64,000 nucleotides of DNA. Source: Loripinus fragilis. Taxonomy: Eukaryota > Mollusca > Bivalvia > Lucinida > Lucinidae. The stretch covers positions 32,823,550-32,887,549 of the forward strand of contig OZ026524.1 in NCBI GenBank assembly GCA_964019695.1, given 5' to 3'. Below the pieces are notes generated by a model that did not search any database, was not told the DNA's origin, and saw nothing but the letters and a program-made list of their open reading frames with translations. The position numbers were made by a program, and so were the translations under genes. This document shows, one piece after another, positions 12,041 through 24,046 of this stretch; position 1 is the stretch's first letter, and each line of letters opens with the position of its first letter.

Positions 12041-12849
12041 TTTTAGTTTTCATAGACTGTCTGTTAGTTTAGCTAGACTGTCTATTAGTGTAGCTACACT
12101 GTCTTATAGTGTTCATAGACTGTATATTAGTGTAGCTAGATTGTGTATTAGTGTAGCTAAACTATCTAATAGTGTTCCTAGACTGTCTACTAGTGTAGCT
12201 AGACTGTCTATTAGAGTAGCTACACTGTCTAATAGTGTTCCTAGACTGTCTTTTAGTGTAGCTAAATTGTCTATCAATATAGCTACACTGTCTATTAGTT
12301 TTCATAGACGGTCTGTTAGTGTAGCTAGACTGTCTACTAGTGTAGCTACATTGTCTATTGATGTTCCTAGACTGTCCGTTAGTGAAGCGATATTGTCTAT
12401 CAATGTAGCAACACTGTCTCTAAGTTTTCTTATACTGTCTGTTAGTGAAGCTACCATGTCTATTAGTGTTCATATACTGTCTGTTAGTGTAGCTAGACTG
12501 TCTATTAGTGTAGTTACACTGTCTAATAGTGTTCCTAGACTGTCTATTAGTGTAGCTAGATTGTCTATCAATATAGCTACACTGTCTATTAGTTTTCCTA
12601 TACTGTCTGTTAGTGTAGCTAGACTGTCTACTTGTGTAGCTACATTGTCTATTAGTGTTCCTAGACTGTCTATTAGTGTAGCTAGACTGTCTATTAGAGT
12701 AGCTAGATTGTCTATCAATATAGCTACACTGTCTATTAGTTTTCCTATACTGTATGTTAGTGTAGCTAGACTGTTTACTAGTGTAGCTACATTGTCTATT
12801 GATGTTCCTAGACTGTCCGTTAGTTTAGCTAGATTGTCTATCAATGTAG

Positions 12850-13130
12850 CTACACTGTCTAATAGTGTTCCTAGACTGTCTATTAGTGTAGCTAGACTGT
12901 CTATTAGTGTATCTTCACTGTCTAATAGTGTTCCTAGACTGTCTATTAGTGTAGCTAGCTTGTCTATTAGAGTAGCTACACTGTCTAATAGTGTTACTAG
13001 ACTGTCTATTAGTGTAGCTACACTGTCTAATAGTGTTCCTAGACTGTCTGTTAGCGTAACTTGATTGTTTATCAATGTAGCTACACTGTCTATTTGTTTT
13101 CATAGACGGTCTATTAGAGAAGCTACACTG
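12850..13130. repeat. Block homologous to 15177-15457 (offset 2,327)
   Basis: The copies share GTGTATCTTCACTG, GTTACTAGACTG and a form of landmark B reading GCGTAACTTGATTG (13054 and 15381), in which the T-to-G change produces a stop in the plus frame. The offset is not a multiple of 21 (111 monomers minus 4), reflecting small indels between the copies, including those at landmarks A 14047 and 14844. Confidence 0.85.
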
Positions 13131-13255
13131 TCTATTAGTGTTCATAGACTGTCTGTTAGTGTAGCTACACTGTCTTATAGTGTTCCTAAACTGTCTATTA
13201 GTGTGGCTAGATTGTCTATTAGTGTAACTACACTGTCTTATAGTTCCTAGACTGT

Positions 13256-13550
13256 CTATTAGTGTAGCTAGACTGTCTATTAGTGTAGCTACACTGTCTT
13301 TTAGTGTTCATAGACTGTCTGTTAGTGTAGCTAGACTGTCTATTAGTGTAGCTACACTGTCTTATAGTGTTCATAGACTGTATATTAGTGTAGCTAGATT
13401 GTCTATTAGTGTAGCTACACTATCTTATAGTGTTCCTAGACTGTCTACTAGTGTAGCTAGACTGTCTATTAGAGTAGCTACACTGTCTAATAGTGTTCCT
13501 ATACTGCCTTTTAGTGTAGGTAGATTGTCTATCAATATAGCTACACTGTC
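13256..13550. repeat. Sister block of 11746-12040
   Basis: This copy follows the 2-bp deletion near 13,245. The same deletion recurs near 16,030, marking a shared ancestral haplotype of the repeat. Confidence 0.8.
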
Positions 13551-15176
13551 TATTAGTTTTCATAGACGGTCTGTTAGTGTAGATAGACTGTCTACTAGTG
13601 TCGCTACATTGTCTATTGATGTTCCTAGACTGTCCGTTAGTGTAGCTAGATCGTCTATCAATGTAGCTACACTGTCTTTTAATTTTCTTATACTGTCTGT
13701 TAGAGTAGCTACACTGTCTATTAGTGTTCATATACTGTCTGTTAGTGTAGCTAGATTGTCTATCAATATAGCTACACTGTCTATTAGTTTTCCTTGACTG
13801 TCTATTAGTATAGCTAGACTGTCTATTAGAGTAGCTAGATTGTCTATCAATATAGCTACACTGTCTATTAGTTTTCCTATACTGTATGTTAGTGTAGCTA
13901 GACTGTCTACTAATGTAGCTACATGGTCTATTGATGTTAATAGACTATCCGTTAGTGTAGCTAGATTGTCTATCAATGTAGCTACACTGTCTATTAGTTT
14001 TCTTATACTGTCTGTTAGAGTAGCTACACTGTCTATTTGTTTTCATCGACGGTCTATTAGTTAGCTACACTGTCTATTAGAGTTCATAGACTGTCTGTTA
14101 GTGTAGCTAGACTGTCTATTAGTGTAGCTACACTGACTAATAGTGTTCCTAGACTGTCTATTAGTGTAGCTAGACTGTCTACTAGTGTAGCTACACTGTC
14201 TTATAGTGTTCCTAGACTGTCTATTAGTGTAGCTAGGTTGTCTATTAGTGTAGCTACACTGTCTTATAGTGTTCCTAGACTGTCTATTAGTGTAGCTACA
14301 TTGTCTTAGGGTGTTCCTAGACTGTCTACTAGTGTAGCTAGACTGTCTATTAGTGTAGCTACACTGTCTAATAGTGTTCCTAGACTGTCTATTAGTGTAG
14401 CTAGATTGTCTATCAATATAGCTACACTGTCTATTAGTTTTCCTATAATGTCTGTTAGTGTAGCTAGACTGTCTATTAGAGTAGCTAGATTGTCTATCAA
14501 TATAGCTAAACTGTCTATTCGTTTTCCTATACTATATGTTAGTGTAGCTAGACTGTCTACTAGTGTAGCTACATTTTCTATTAGTGTTCCTAGACTGTCT
14601 ATTAGTGTAGCTAGACTGTCTATGAGAGTAGCTAGATTGTCTATCAATATAGCTACACTGTCTATTAGTTTTCCTATACTGTATGTTAGTGTAGCTAGAC
14701 TGTCTACTGGTGTAGCTACATTGTCTATTGATGTTCCTAGACTGTCCGTTAGTGTAGCTAGATTGTCTATCAATGTAGCTACACTGTCTATAAGTTTTCT
14801 TTAACTGTCTGTTAGAGTAGCTACACTGTCTATTTGTTTTCATCGACGGTCTATTAGTTAGCTACACTGTCTATTAGAGTTCATAGACTGTCTGTTAGTG
14901 TAGCTAGACTGTCTATTAGTGTAGCTACACTGTCTAATAGTGTTCCTAGACTGTCTATTAGTGTAGCTAGACTGTATTCTAGTGTAGCTACACTGTCTTA
15001 TAGTGTTCCTAGACTGTCTATTAGTGTAGCTATACTGTCTATTAGTGTAGCTACACTGTCTAATAGTGTTCCTAGACTGTCTATTAGTGTAGCTAGACTG
15101 TCTATTAGTGTAGCTACACTGTCTATCAGTGATCCTAGACTGTCTACTAGTGTAGATAGACTGTCTATTAGTGTAG
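13551..15176. repeat. Segment with the shortest landmark A spacing
   Basis: Landmarks A at 14047 and 14844 are only 797 bp apart (38 monomers minus 1), and landmark B has been lost between them. Other private changes include TTTTCCTTGACTG near 13,792, TGTCTTAGGGTG near 14,306 and TGTATTCTAGTG near 14,970. This looks like a higher-order unit shortened by internal deletion. Confidence 0.85.
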
Positions 15177-15457
15177 CTACACTGTCTAATAGTGTTCCTA
15201 GAATGTCTATTAGTGTAGCTAGACTGTCTATTAGTGTATCTTCACTGTCTAATAGTGTTCCTAGACTGTCTATTAGTGTAGCTAGCTTGTCTATTAGAGT
15301 AGCTACACTGTCTAATAGTGTTACTAGACTGTCTATTAGTGTAGCTACACTGTCTAATAGTGTTCCTAGACTGTCTGTTAGCGTAACTTGATTGTTTATC
15401 AATGTAGCTACACTGTCTATTTGTTTTCATAGACGGTCTAGTAGAGAAGCTACACTG
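15177..15457. repeat. Sister block of 12850-13130
   Basis: This second copy carries the GCGTAACTTG form of landmark B (15381) and a private GTCTAGTAGAGAAGC just after it. Confidence 0.85.
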
Positions 15458-15539
15458 TCTATTAGTGTTCATAGACTGTCTGTCAGTGTAGCTACACTGT
15501 CTATCAATGTAGCTACACTGTCTTATAGTGTTCCTAGAC

Positions 15540-16427
15540 TGTCTATTAGTGTAGCTAGACTGTCTATTAGTGTAGCTACACTGTCTTTTAGTGTTCATAG
15601 ACTGTCTCTGAGTGTAGCTAGACTGTCTATTAGTGTAGCTACACTGTCTTATAGTGTTCCTTGACTGTCTATTAGTGTAGCTAGATTGTCTATTAGTGTA
15701 GCTACATTGTCTATTAGTGTTCCTAGACTGTCTACTAGTGTAGCTAGACTGTCTATTAGAGTAGCTAAACCGTCTAATAGTGTCCCTAGACTGTCTATTA
15801 GTGTAGCTAGATGGTCTATCAATATAGCTACACTGTCTATTAGTTTTTATAGACGGTCTGTTAGTGTAGCTAGACTGTCTACTTGTGTAACTACATTGTC
15901 TATTGATGTTCCTAGACTGTCTGTTAGTGAAGCTACACTGTCTATTAATGTAGCTACACTGTCTTATAGTGTTCCTAGACTGTCTTTTAGTGTAGCTAGA
16001 TTGTCTATTAGTGTAACTACACTGTCTTATAGTTCCTAGACTGTCTATTAGTGTAGCTAGACTGTCTATTAGTGTAGCTACACTGTCTTTTAGTGTTCAT
16101 AGACTGTCTGTTAGTGTAGCTAGACTGTCTATTAGTGTAGCTACACTGTCTTTTAGTGTTCCTTGACTGTCTATTAGTGTAGCTAGATTGTCTATTAGTG
16201 TAGCTACATTGTCTATTAGTGTTCCTAGACTGTCTACTAGTGTAGCTCGACTGTCTATTAGAGTAGCTAAACCGTCTAATAGTGTCCCTAGACTGTCTAT
16301 TAGTGTAGCTAGATGGTATATCAATATAGCTACACTGTCTATTAGTTTTTATAGACGGTCTGTTAGTGTAGCTAGACTGTCTACTTGTGTAACTACATTG
16401 TCTATTGATGTTCCTAGACTGTCTGTT
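15540..16427. repeat. Local duplication with offset 502
   Basis: About 385 bp at 15,540-15,925 match 16,042-16,427. Both contain GCTAAACCGTC, GTGTCCCTAG, GCTAGATGG and ACTTGTGTAACTAC. The offset is 24 monomers minus 2, explained by the TATAGTTCCTAG 2-bp deletion near 16,030. A private GCTCGACTG distinguishes the second copy. Confidence 0.85.
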
Positions 16428-16461
16428 AGTGAAGCTAGATTGTCTATCAATGTAGCTACAC

Positions 16462-17415
16462 TGTCTATTTGTTTTCTTATACTGTCTGTTAGAGTAGCTA
16501 CACTGTCTATTAGTGTTCATATACTGTCTGTTAGTGTAGCTAGACTGTCTATCAGTGTAGCTACACTGTCTAATAGTGTTCCTAGACAGTCTATTAGTGT
16601 AGCTAGGTTGTCTATTAGTGTAACTACACTGTCTAATAGTGTTCGTAGACTGTCTATAAGTGTAGCTACATTGTCTAATAGTGTTTCTAGACTGTCTACT
16701 AGTATAGCTAGACTGTCTATTAGTGTAGCTACACTGTCTAATAGTGTTCCTAGACTGTCTCTTAGTGTATCTAGATTGTGTATCAATATAGCTACACTGT
16801 CTATTAGTTTTCATAGACGGTCTGTTAGTGTAGCTAGACTGTCTACTAGTGTAGCTACATTGTCTATTGATGTTCCTAGACTGTCCGTTAGTGTAGCTAG
16901 ATTGGCTATCAATGTAGCTACTCTGTCTTTTTATTTTCTTATACTGTCTGTTAGAGTAGCTACACTGTCTATTAGTGTTCATATACTGTCTGTTCGTGTA
17001 GCTAGACTGTCTATTAGTGCAGCTACACTGTCTAATAGTGTTCCTAGACTGTGTATAAGTGTAGCTAGATTGTCTATCAATATAGCTACACTGTCTATTA
17101 GTTTTCCTATACTGTCTGTTAGTGTAGCTAGACTGTCTACTAGTGTAGCTACATTGTCTATTAGTGTTCCTAGACTGTCTATTAGTGTAGCTAGACTGTC
17201 TATTAGAGTAGCTAGATTGTCTATCAATATAGCTAAACTGTCTATTAGTTTTCCTATACTGTATGTTAGTGTAGCTAGACTGTCTACTAGTGTAGCTAAA
17301 TTGTCTATTGATGTTCCTAGACTGTCCGTTAGTGTAGATAGATTGTCTATCAATGTAGCTACACTGTCTATAAGTTTTCTTATATTGTCTGTTAGAGTAG
17401 CTACACTGTCTATTA
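16462..17415. repeat. Sister block of 10337-11290
   Basis: This copy is at offset 6,125 and ends in a junction that feeds the following 441-bp tandem duplication. One base differs at GCTAGATTG versus GATAGATTG (about 17,336). Confidence 0.85.
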
Positions 17416-17781
17416 GTGTTCATATACTGTCTGTTCGTGTAGCTAGACTGTCTATTAGTGTAGCTACACTGTCTAATAGTGTTCCTAGACTGTCTATTAG
17501 TGTAGCTAGATTGTCTAGCAATATAGCTACACTGTCTATTAGTTTTCCTATATTGTCTGTTAGTGTAGCTAGACTGTCTACTAGTGTAGCTACATTGTCT
17601 ATTAGTGTTCCTAGACTGTCTATTAGTGTTGCTAGACTGTCTATTAGAGTAGCTAGATTGTCTATCAATATAGCTACACTGTCTATTAGTTTTCCTATAC
17701 TGTATGTTAGTGTAGCTAGACCGTCTACTAGTGTAGCTAAATTGTCTATTGATGTTCCTAGACTGTCCGTTAGTGTAGCTA
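16940..17781. repeat. 441-bp tandem duplication (21 monomers)
   Basis: The stretch starting near 16,940 repeats from about 17,381 at an offset of exactly 441 bp. GTTCATATACTGTCTGTTCG is at 16,978 and 17,419. This is a small, clean example of expansion by a whole number of monomers. The second copy differs at GTCTAGCAATATAG, CTATATTGTC and GCTAGACCGTC. Confidence 0.85.
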
Positions 17782-20700
17782 GACTGTCTATTAGTGTAGC
17801 TACACTGTATATTAGTGTTCCTAGACTGTCTGTTAGCGTAACTAGATTGTTTATCAATGTAGCTACACTGTCTATTTGTTTTCATAGACGGTCTATTAGA
17901 GAAGCTACACTTCTCTATAAGTGTTCATAGACTGTCTGTTAGTGTAGCTAGACTGTCTATTAATGTAGCTACACTGTCTTATAGTGTTCCTAGACTGTCT
18001 ATTAGTGTAGCTAGATTGTCTATTAGTGTAGCTACACTGTCTTATAGTGTTCCTAGACTGTCTATTAGTGTAGCTAGACTGTCTATTAGTGTAGCTACAC
18101 TGTCTATTAGTGTTCATAGACTGTCTGTCAGTGTAGCTACACTGTCTATTAATGTAGCTACACTGTCTAATAGTGTTCCTAGACTGTCTATTAGTGTAGC
18201 TAGATTTTGTGTCAATATAGCTACAGTGTCTATTAGTTTTCATAGACGGTCTGTTAGTGTAGCTAGACTTTCTACTAGTGTAGCTACATTGTCTATTGAT
18301 GTTCCTAGACTGTCCGTTAGTGTAGCTAGATTGTCTATCAATGTAGCTACACTGTCTTTTAATTTTCTTATACTGTCTGTTAGAGTAGCTACACTGTCTA
18401 TTAGTGTTCATATACTGTCTGTTCGTGTAGCTAGACTGTCTATTAGTGTAGCTACACTGTCTAATAGTGTTCCTAGGCTGTCTATTAGTGTAGCTAGATT
18501 GTTTATCAATATAGCTACACTGTCTATTAGTTTTCCTAGAATGTCTATTAGTATAGCTAGACTGTCTATTAGAGTAGCTAGATTGTCTATCAATATAGCT
18601 ACACTGTCTATTAGTTTTCCTATACTGTATGTTAGTGTAGCTAGACTGTCTACTAGTGTAGCTACATGGTCTATTGATGTTCCTAGACTATCCGTTAGTG
18701 TAGCTAGATTGTGTATCAATGTAGCTACACTGTCTTTTAGTTTTCTTATACTGTCTGTTAGAGTAGCTACACTGTCTATTTGTTTTCATCGACGGTCTAT
18801 TACTTAGCTACACTGTCTATTAGAGTTCATAGACTGTCTGTTAGTGTAGCTAGACTGTCTATTAGTGTAGCTACACTGTCTAATAGTGTTCCGAGACTGT
18901 CTATTAGTGTAGCTAGACTGTCTACTAGTGTAGCTACACTGTCTTATAGCATTCCTAGACTGTCTATTAGTGTAGCTAGGTTGTCTATTAGTGTAGCTAC
19001 ACTGTCTCATAGTGTTCCTAGACTGTCTATTAGTGTAGCTACATTGTCTAATAGTGTTCCTAGACTGTCTACTCGTGTAGCTAGACTGTCTATTAGTGTA
19101 GCTACACTGTCTAATAGTGTTCCTAGACTGTATATTAGTGTAGCTAGATTGTGTTACAATATAGCTACACTGTCTATTAGTTTTCATAGACGGTCTGTTA
19201 GTGTAGCTAGACTGTCTACTAGTGTAGCTACATTGTCTTTTGATGTTCCTAGACTGTCCGTTAGTTTAGCTAGATTGTCTATCAATGTAGCTACACTGTC
19301 TTTTAATTTTCTTATACTGTCTGTTAGAGTAGCTACACTGTCTATTAGTGTTCATATACTGTCTGTTCGTGTAGCTAGACTGTCTATTAGTGTAGCTACA
19401 CTGTCTAACAGTGTTCCTAGACTGTCTATTAGTGTAGCTAGACTGTCTATTAGAGTAGCTAGATTGTCTATCAATATAGCTACACTGTCTATTAGTTTTC
19501 CTATACTGTATGTTAGTGTAGCTAGACTGTCTACAAGTGTAGCTACATTGTCTATTGATGTTACTAGACTGTCCGTTAGTGTAGCTAGATTGTCTATCAA
19601 TGTAGCTACACTGTCTATAAGTTTTCTTTAACTGTCTGTTAGAGTAGCTACACTGTCTATTTGTTTTCATCGACGGTCTATTAGTTAGCTACATTGTCTA
19701 TTAGAGTTCATAGACTGTCTGTTAGTGTAGCTAGACTGTCTATTAGTGTAGCTACACTGTCTTATAGTGTTCCTAGACTGTCTATTAGTGTAGCTAGACT
19801 GTCTACTTGTGTAGCTACACTGTCTTATAGTGTTCCTAGACTGTCTATTAGTGTAGCTAGACTGTCTGTTAGTGTTCCTCGACTGTCTTCTAGTGTAGAT
19901 TAGTTAGCTTCACTGTCTATTAGAGTTTATAGACTGTCTGTTAGTGTAGCTAGACTGTCTATTAGTGTAGCTACACTGTCTAATAGTGTTCCTAGACTGT
20001 CTCCTAGTGTAGCTAGACTGTCTATTAGAGTAGCTACACCGTCTAATAGTGTCCCTAGACTGACTATTAGTGTAGCTAGATTGTCTATCAATATAGCTAG
20101 ACTGTCTATTAGTTTTTATAGACGGTCTGTTAGTGTAGCTAGACTGTCTACTAGTGTGGCTACATTGTCTATTGATGTTCCTAGACTGTCCGTTAGTGTA
20201 GCTAGATTGTCTATCAATGTAGCTACACTGTCTTTTAATTTTCTTATACTGTCTGTTAGAGTAGCTACACTGTCTATTAGTGTTCATATACTGTCTGTTC
20301 GTGTAGCTAGACTGTCTATTAGTGTAGCTACACTGTCTAATAGTGTTCCTAGACTGTCTATTAGTGTAGCTAGATTGTCTTTCAATATAGCTACACTGTC
20401 TATTAGTTTTCCTATATTGTCTGTTAGTGTAGCTAGACTGTCTACTAGTGTAGCTACATTGTCTATTAGTGTTCCTAGACTGTCTATTAGTGTTGCTAGA
20501 CTGTCTATTAGAGTAGCTAGATTGTCTATCAATATAGCTACACTGTCTTTTAGTTTTCCTATACTGTATGTTAGTGTAGCTAGACTGTCTACAAGTGTAG
20601 CTACATTGTCTATTGATGTTCCTAGACTGTCCGTTAGTGCAGCTAGATTGTCTATCTATGTAGCTACACTGTCTATAAGTTTTCTTATATTGTCTGTTAG

Positions 20701-20869
20701 AGTAGCTACACTGTCTATTTGTTTTCATCAACGGTCTATTAGTAAGCTACACTGTCTATTAGAATCCATAGACTGTCTGTTAGTGTAGCTAGAATGTCTA
20801 TTAGTGTAGCTACACTGTCTAATAGTGTTCCTAGACTGTCTATTAGTGTAACAGGACTGTCTACTAGTG
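17782..20869. repeat. Segment with three closely spaced A landmarks
   Basis: The segment holds B at 17836 and A at 18790, 19671 and 20729, the last mutated to CAACGG and followed by TAGTAAGC. The A spacings of 881 and 1,058 bp are well below average and no B lies between them. A one-base insertion near 17,910 (GCTACACTTCTC) ends a plus-frame ORF. An aberrant junction at 19,895 is listed separately. Confidence 0.85.
19895..19907 (+). repeat. Out-of-register junction GTAGATTAGTTAG, copy 1
   Basis: A normal GTGTAG monomer start is fused directly to the ATTAGTTAG of landmark A, skipping the CATCGACGG part. The fusion is not a multiple of 21 bp, so it arose by non-homologous joining rather than register-preserving exchange. 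The same junction recurs at 24,878 and 26,964. Confidence 0.85.
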
Positions 20870-22486
20870 TAGCTACACTGTCTTATAGTGTTCCTAGACT
20901 GTCTATTAGTGTAGCTAGACTGTCTATAAGTGTAGCTACACTGTCTAATAGTGTTCCTAGACTGTCTATTAGTGTAGCTAGACTGTCTATTAGAGTAGCT
21001 ACACTGTCTAATAGTGTTCCTAGACTGTCTATTAGTGTAGCTACACTGTCTTATAGTGTTCCTAGACTGTCTGTTAGCGTAACTAGATTGTTTATCAATG
21101 TAGCTACACTGTCTATTTGTTTTCATAGACGGTCTATTAGAGAAGCTACACTGTCTATTAGTGTTCATAGACTGTCTGTCAGTGTAGCTACACTGTCTAT
21201 TAATGTAGCTACACTGTCTTATAGTGTTCCTAGACTGTCTATTAGTGTAGCTAGACTGTCTATTAGTGTAGCTACACTGTCTTTTAGTGTTCATAGACTG
21301 TCTGTGAGTGTAGCTAGACTGTCTATTAGTGTAGCTACACTGTCTTATAGTGTTCATAGACTGTCTATTAGTGTAGCTAGATTGTCTATTAGTGTAGCTA
21401 CACTATCTAATAGTGTTCCTAGACTGTCTACTAGTGTAGCTAGACTGTCTATTAGAGTAGCTACACTGTCTAAAAGTGTTCATAGACTGTCTGTTAGTGT
21501 AGCTAGACTGTCTATTAATGTAGCTACACTGTCTTATAGTGTTCCTAGACTGTCTATTAGTGAAGCTAGATTGTCTATTAGTTTAGCTACACTGTCTTAT
21601 AGTGTTCCTAGACTGTCTATTAGTGTAGCTAGACTGTCTATTAGTGTAGCGACACTGTCTATTAGTGTTCATAGACTGTCTGTAAGTGTAGCTAGACTGT
21701 CTATTAGTGTAGCTAAACTGTCTTATAGTGTTCCTAGACTGTCTATTAGTGTAGCTAGATTGTCTATTAGTGTAGCTACACTGTCTAATAGTGTTCCTAG
21801 ACTGTCTCTTAGTGTAGCTAGACTGTCTATTAGAGTAGCTACACCGTCTAATAGTGTCCCTAGACTGACTATTAGTGTAGCTAGATTGTCTATCAATATA
21901 GCTAGACTGTCTATTAGTTTTTATAGACGGTCTGTTAGTGTAGCTAGACTGTCTACTAGTGTAGCTACATTGTCTATTGATGTTCCTAGACTGTCCGTTA
22001 GTGAAGCTAGATTGTCTATCAATGTAGCTACACTGTCTATTAGTTTTCTTATACTGTCTGTTAGTGTAGCTACACTGTCTATTAGTGTTCATATACTGTC
22101 TGTTAGTGTAGCTAGACTGTCTATCAGTGTAGCTACACTGTCTAATAGTGTTCCTAAACTGTCTATTAGTGTAGATAGATTGTCTATTAGTGTAGCTACA
22201 CTGTCTAATAGTGTTCCTAGACTGTCTATTAGTGTAGCTAGACTGTCTATTAGTGTAGCTACACTGTCTAATAGTGTTCCTAGACTATCTACTAGTGTAG
22301 ATAGACTGTCTATTAGTGTAGATACACTGTCTAATAGTGTTCCTAGACTGTCTATTAATGTATCTAGATTTTGTATCAATATAACTACACTATCTATTAG
22401 TTTTCATAGACGGTCTGTTAGTGTAGCTACACTGTCTATTAGTGTTCATATACTGTCTGTTAGTGTAGCTAGACTGTCTATCAGTG
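20870..22486. repeat. 1,617-bp tandem duplication, copy 1 (77 monomers)
   Basis: Copy 1 of a near-perfect head-to-tail duplication with a period of exactly 77 monomers, spanning landmark B at 21077. Shared details include GCGACACTG, a GAAGC monomer start, CCGTCTAATAGTG with GTGTCCC, and TATCAATATAACTAC. Because the period is a multiple of three and no landmark A interrupts it, the plus frame runs open from 20,794 to 24,651, the longest ORF in the window (1,285 codons). Confidence 0.9.
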
Positions 22487-24046
22487 TAGCTACACTGTCT
22501 TATAGTGTTCCTAGACTGTCTATTAGTGTAGCTAGACTGTCTATAAGTGTAGCTACACTGTCTAATAGTGTTCCTAGACTGTCTATTAGTGTAGCTAGAC
22601 TGTCTATTAGAGTAGCTACACTGTCTAATAGTGTTCCTAGACTGTCTATTAGTGTAGCTACACTGTCTTATAGTGTTCCTAGACTGTCTGTTAGCGTAAC
22701 TAGATTGTTTATCAATGTAGCTACACTGTCTATTTGTTTTCATAGACGGTCTATTAGAGAAGCTACACTGTCTATTAGTGTTCATAGACTGTCTGTCAGT
22801 GTAGCTACACTGTCTATTAATGTAGCTACACTGTCTTATAGTGTTCCTAGACTGTCTATTAGTGTAGCTAGACTGTCTATTAGTGTAGCTACACTGTCTT
22901 TTAGTGTTCATAGACTGTCTGTGAGTGTAGCTAGACTGTCTATTAGTGTAGCTACACTGTCTTATAGTGTTCATAGACTGTCTATTAGTGTAGCTAGATT
23001 GTCTATTAGTGTAGCTACACTATCTAATAGTGTTCCTAGACTGTCTACTAGTGTAGCTAGACTGTCTATTAGAGTAGCTACACTGTCTAAAAGTGTTCAT
23101 AGACTGTCTGTTAGTGTAGCTAGACTGTCTATTAATGTAGCTACACTGTCTTATAGTGTTCCTAGACTGTCTATTAGTGAAGCTAGATTGTCTATTAGTT
23201 TAGCTACACTGTCTTATAGTGTTCCTAGACTGTCTATTAGTGTAGCTAGACTGTCTATTAGTGTAGCGACACTGTCTATTAGTGTTCATAGACTGTCTGT
23301 TAGTGTAGCTAGACTGTCTATTAGTGTAGCTAAACTGTCTTATAGTGTTCCTAGACTGTCTATTAGTGTAGCTAGATTGTCTATTAGTGTAGCTACACTG
23401 TCTAATAGTGTTCCTAGACTGTCTCTTAGTGTAGCTAGACTGTCTATTAGAGTAGCTACACCGTCTAATAGTGTCCCTAGACTGACTATTAGTGTAGCTA
23501 GATTGTCTATCAATATAGCTAGACTGTCTATTAGTTTTTATAGACGGTCTGTTAGTGTAGCTAGACTGTCTACTAGTGTAGCTACATTGTCTATTGATGT
23601 TCCTAGACTGTCCGTTAGTGAAGCTAGATTGTCTATCAATGTAGCTACACTGTCTATTAGTTTTCTTATACTGTCTGTTAGTGTAGCTACACTGTCTATT
23701 AGTGTTCATATACTGTCTGTTAGTGTAGCTAGACTGTCTATCAGTGTAGCTACACTGTCTAATAGTGTTCCTAAACTGTCTATTAGTGTAGATAGATTGT
23801 CTATTAGTGTAGCTACACTGTCTAATAGTGTTCCTAGACTGTCTATTAGTGTAGCTAGACTGTCTATTAGTGTAGCTACACTGTCTAATAGTGTTCCTAG
23901 ACTATCTACTAGTGTAGATAGACTGTCTATTAGTGTAGATACACTGTCTAATAGTGTTCCTAGACTGTCTATTAATGTATCTAGATTTTGTATCAATATA
24001 ACTACACTATCTATTAGTTTTCATAGACGGTCTGTTAGTGTAGCTA
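22487..24046. repeat. 1,617-bp tandem duplication, copy 2
   Basis: This copy spans B at 22694. Differences from copy 1 are very few, for example CTGTTAGTG near 23,300 where copy 1 has CTGTAAGTG. The near-identity indicates a very recent event or a duplicated assembly path. Confidence 0.9.
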
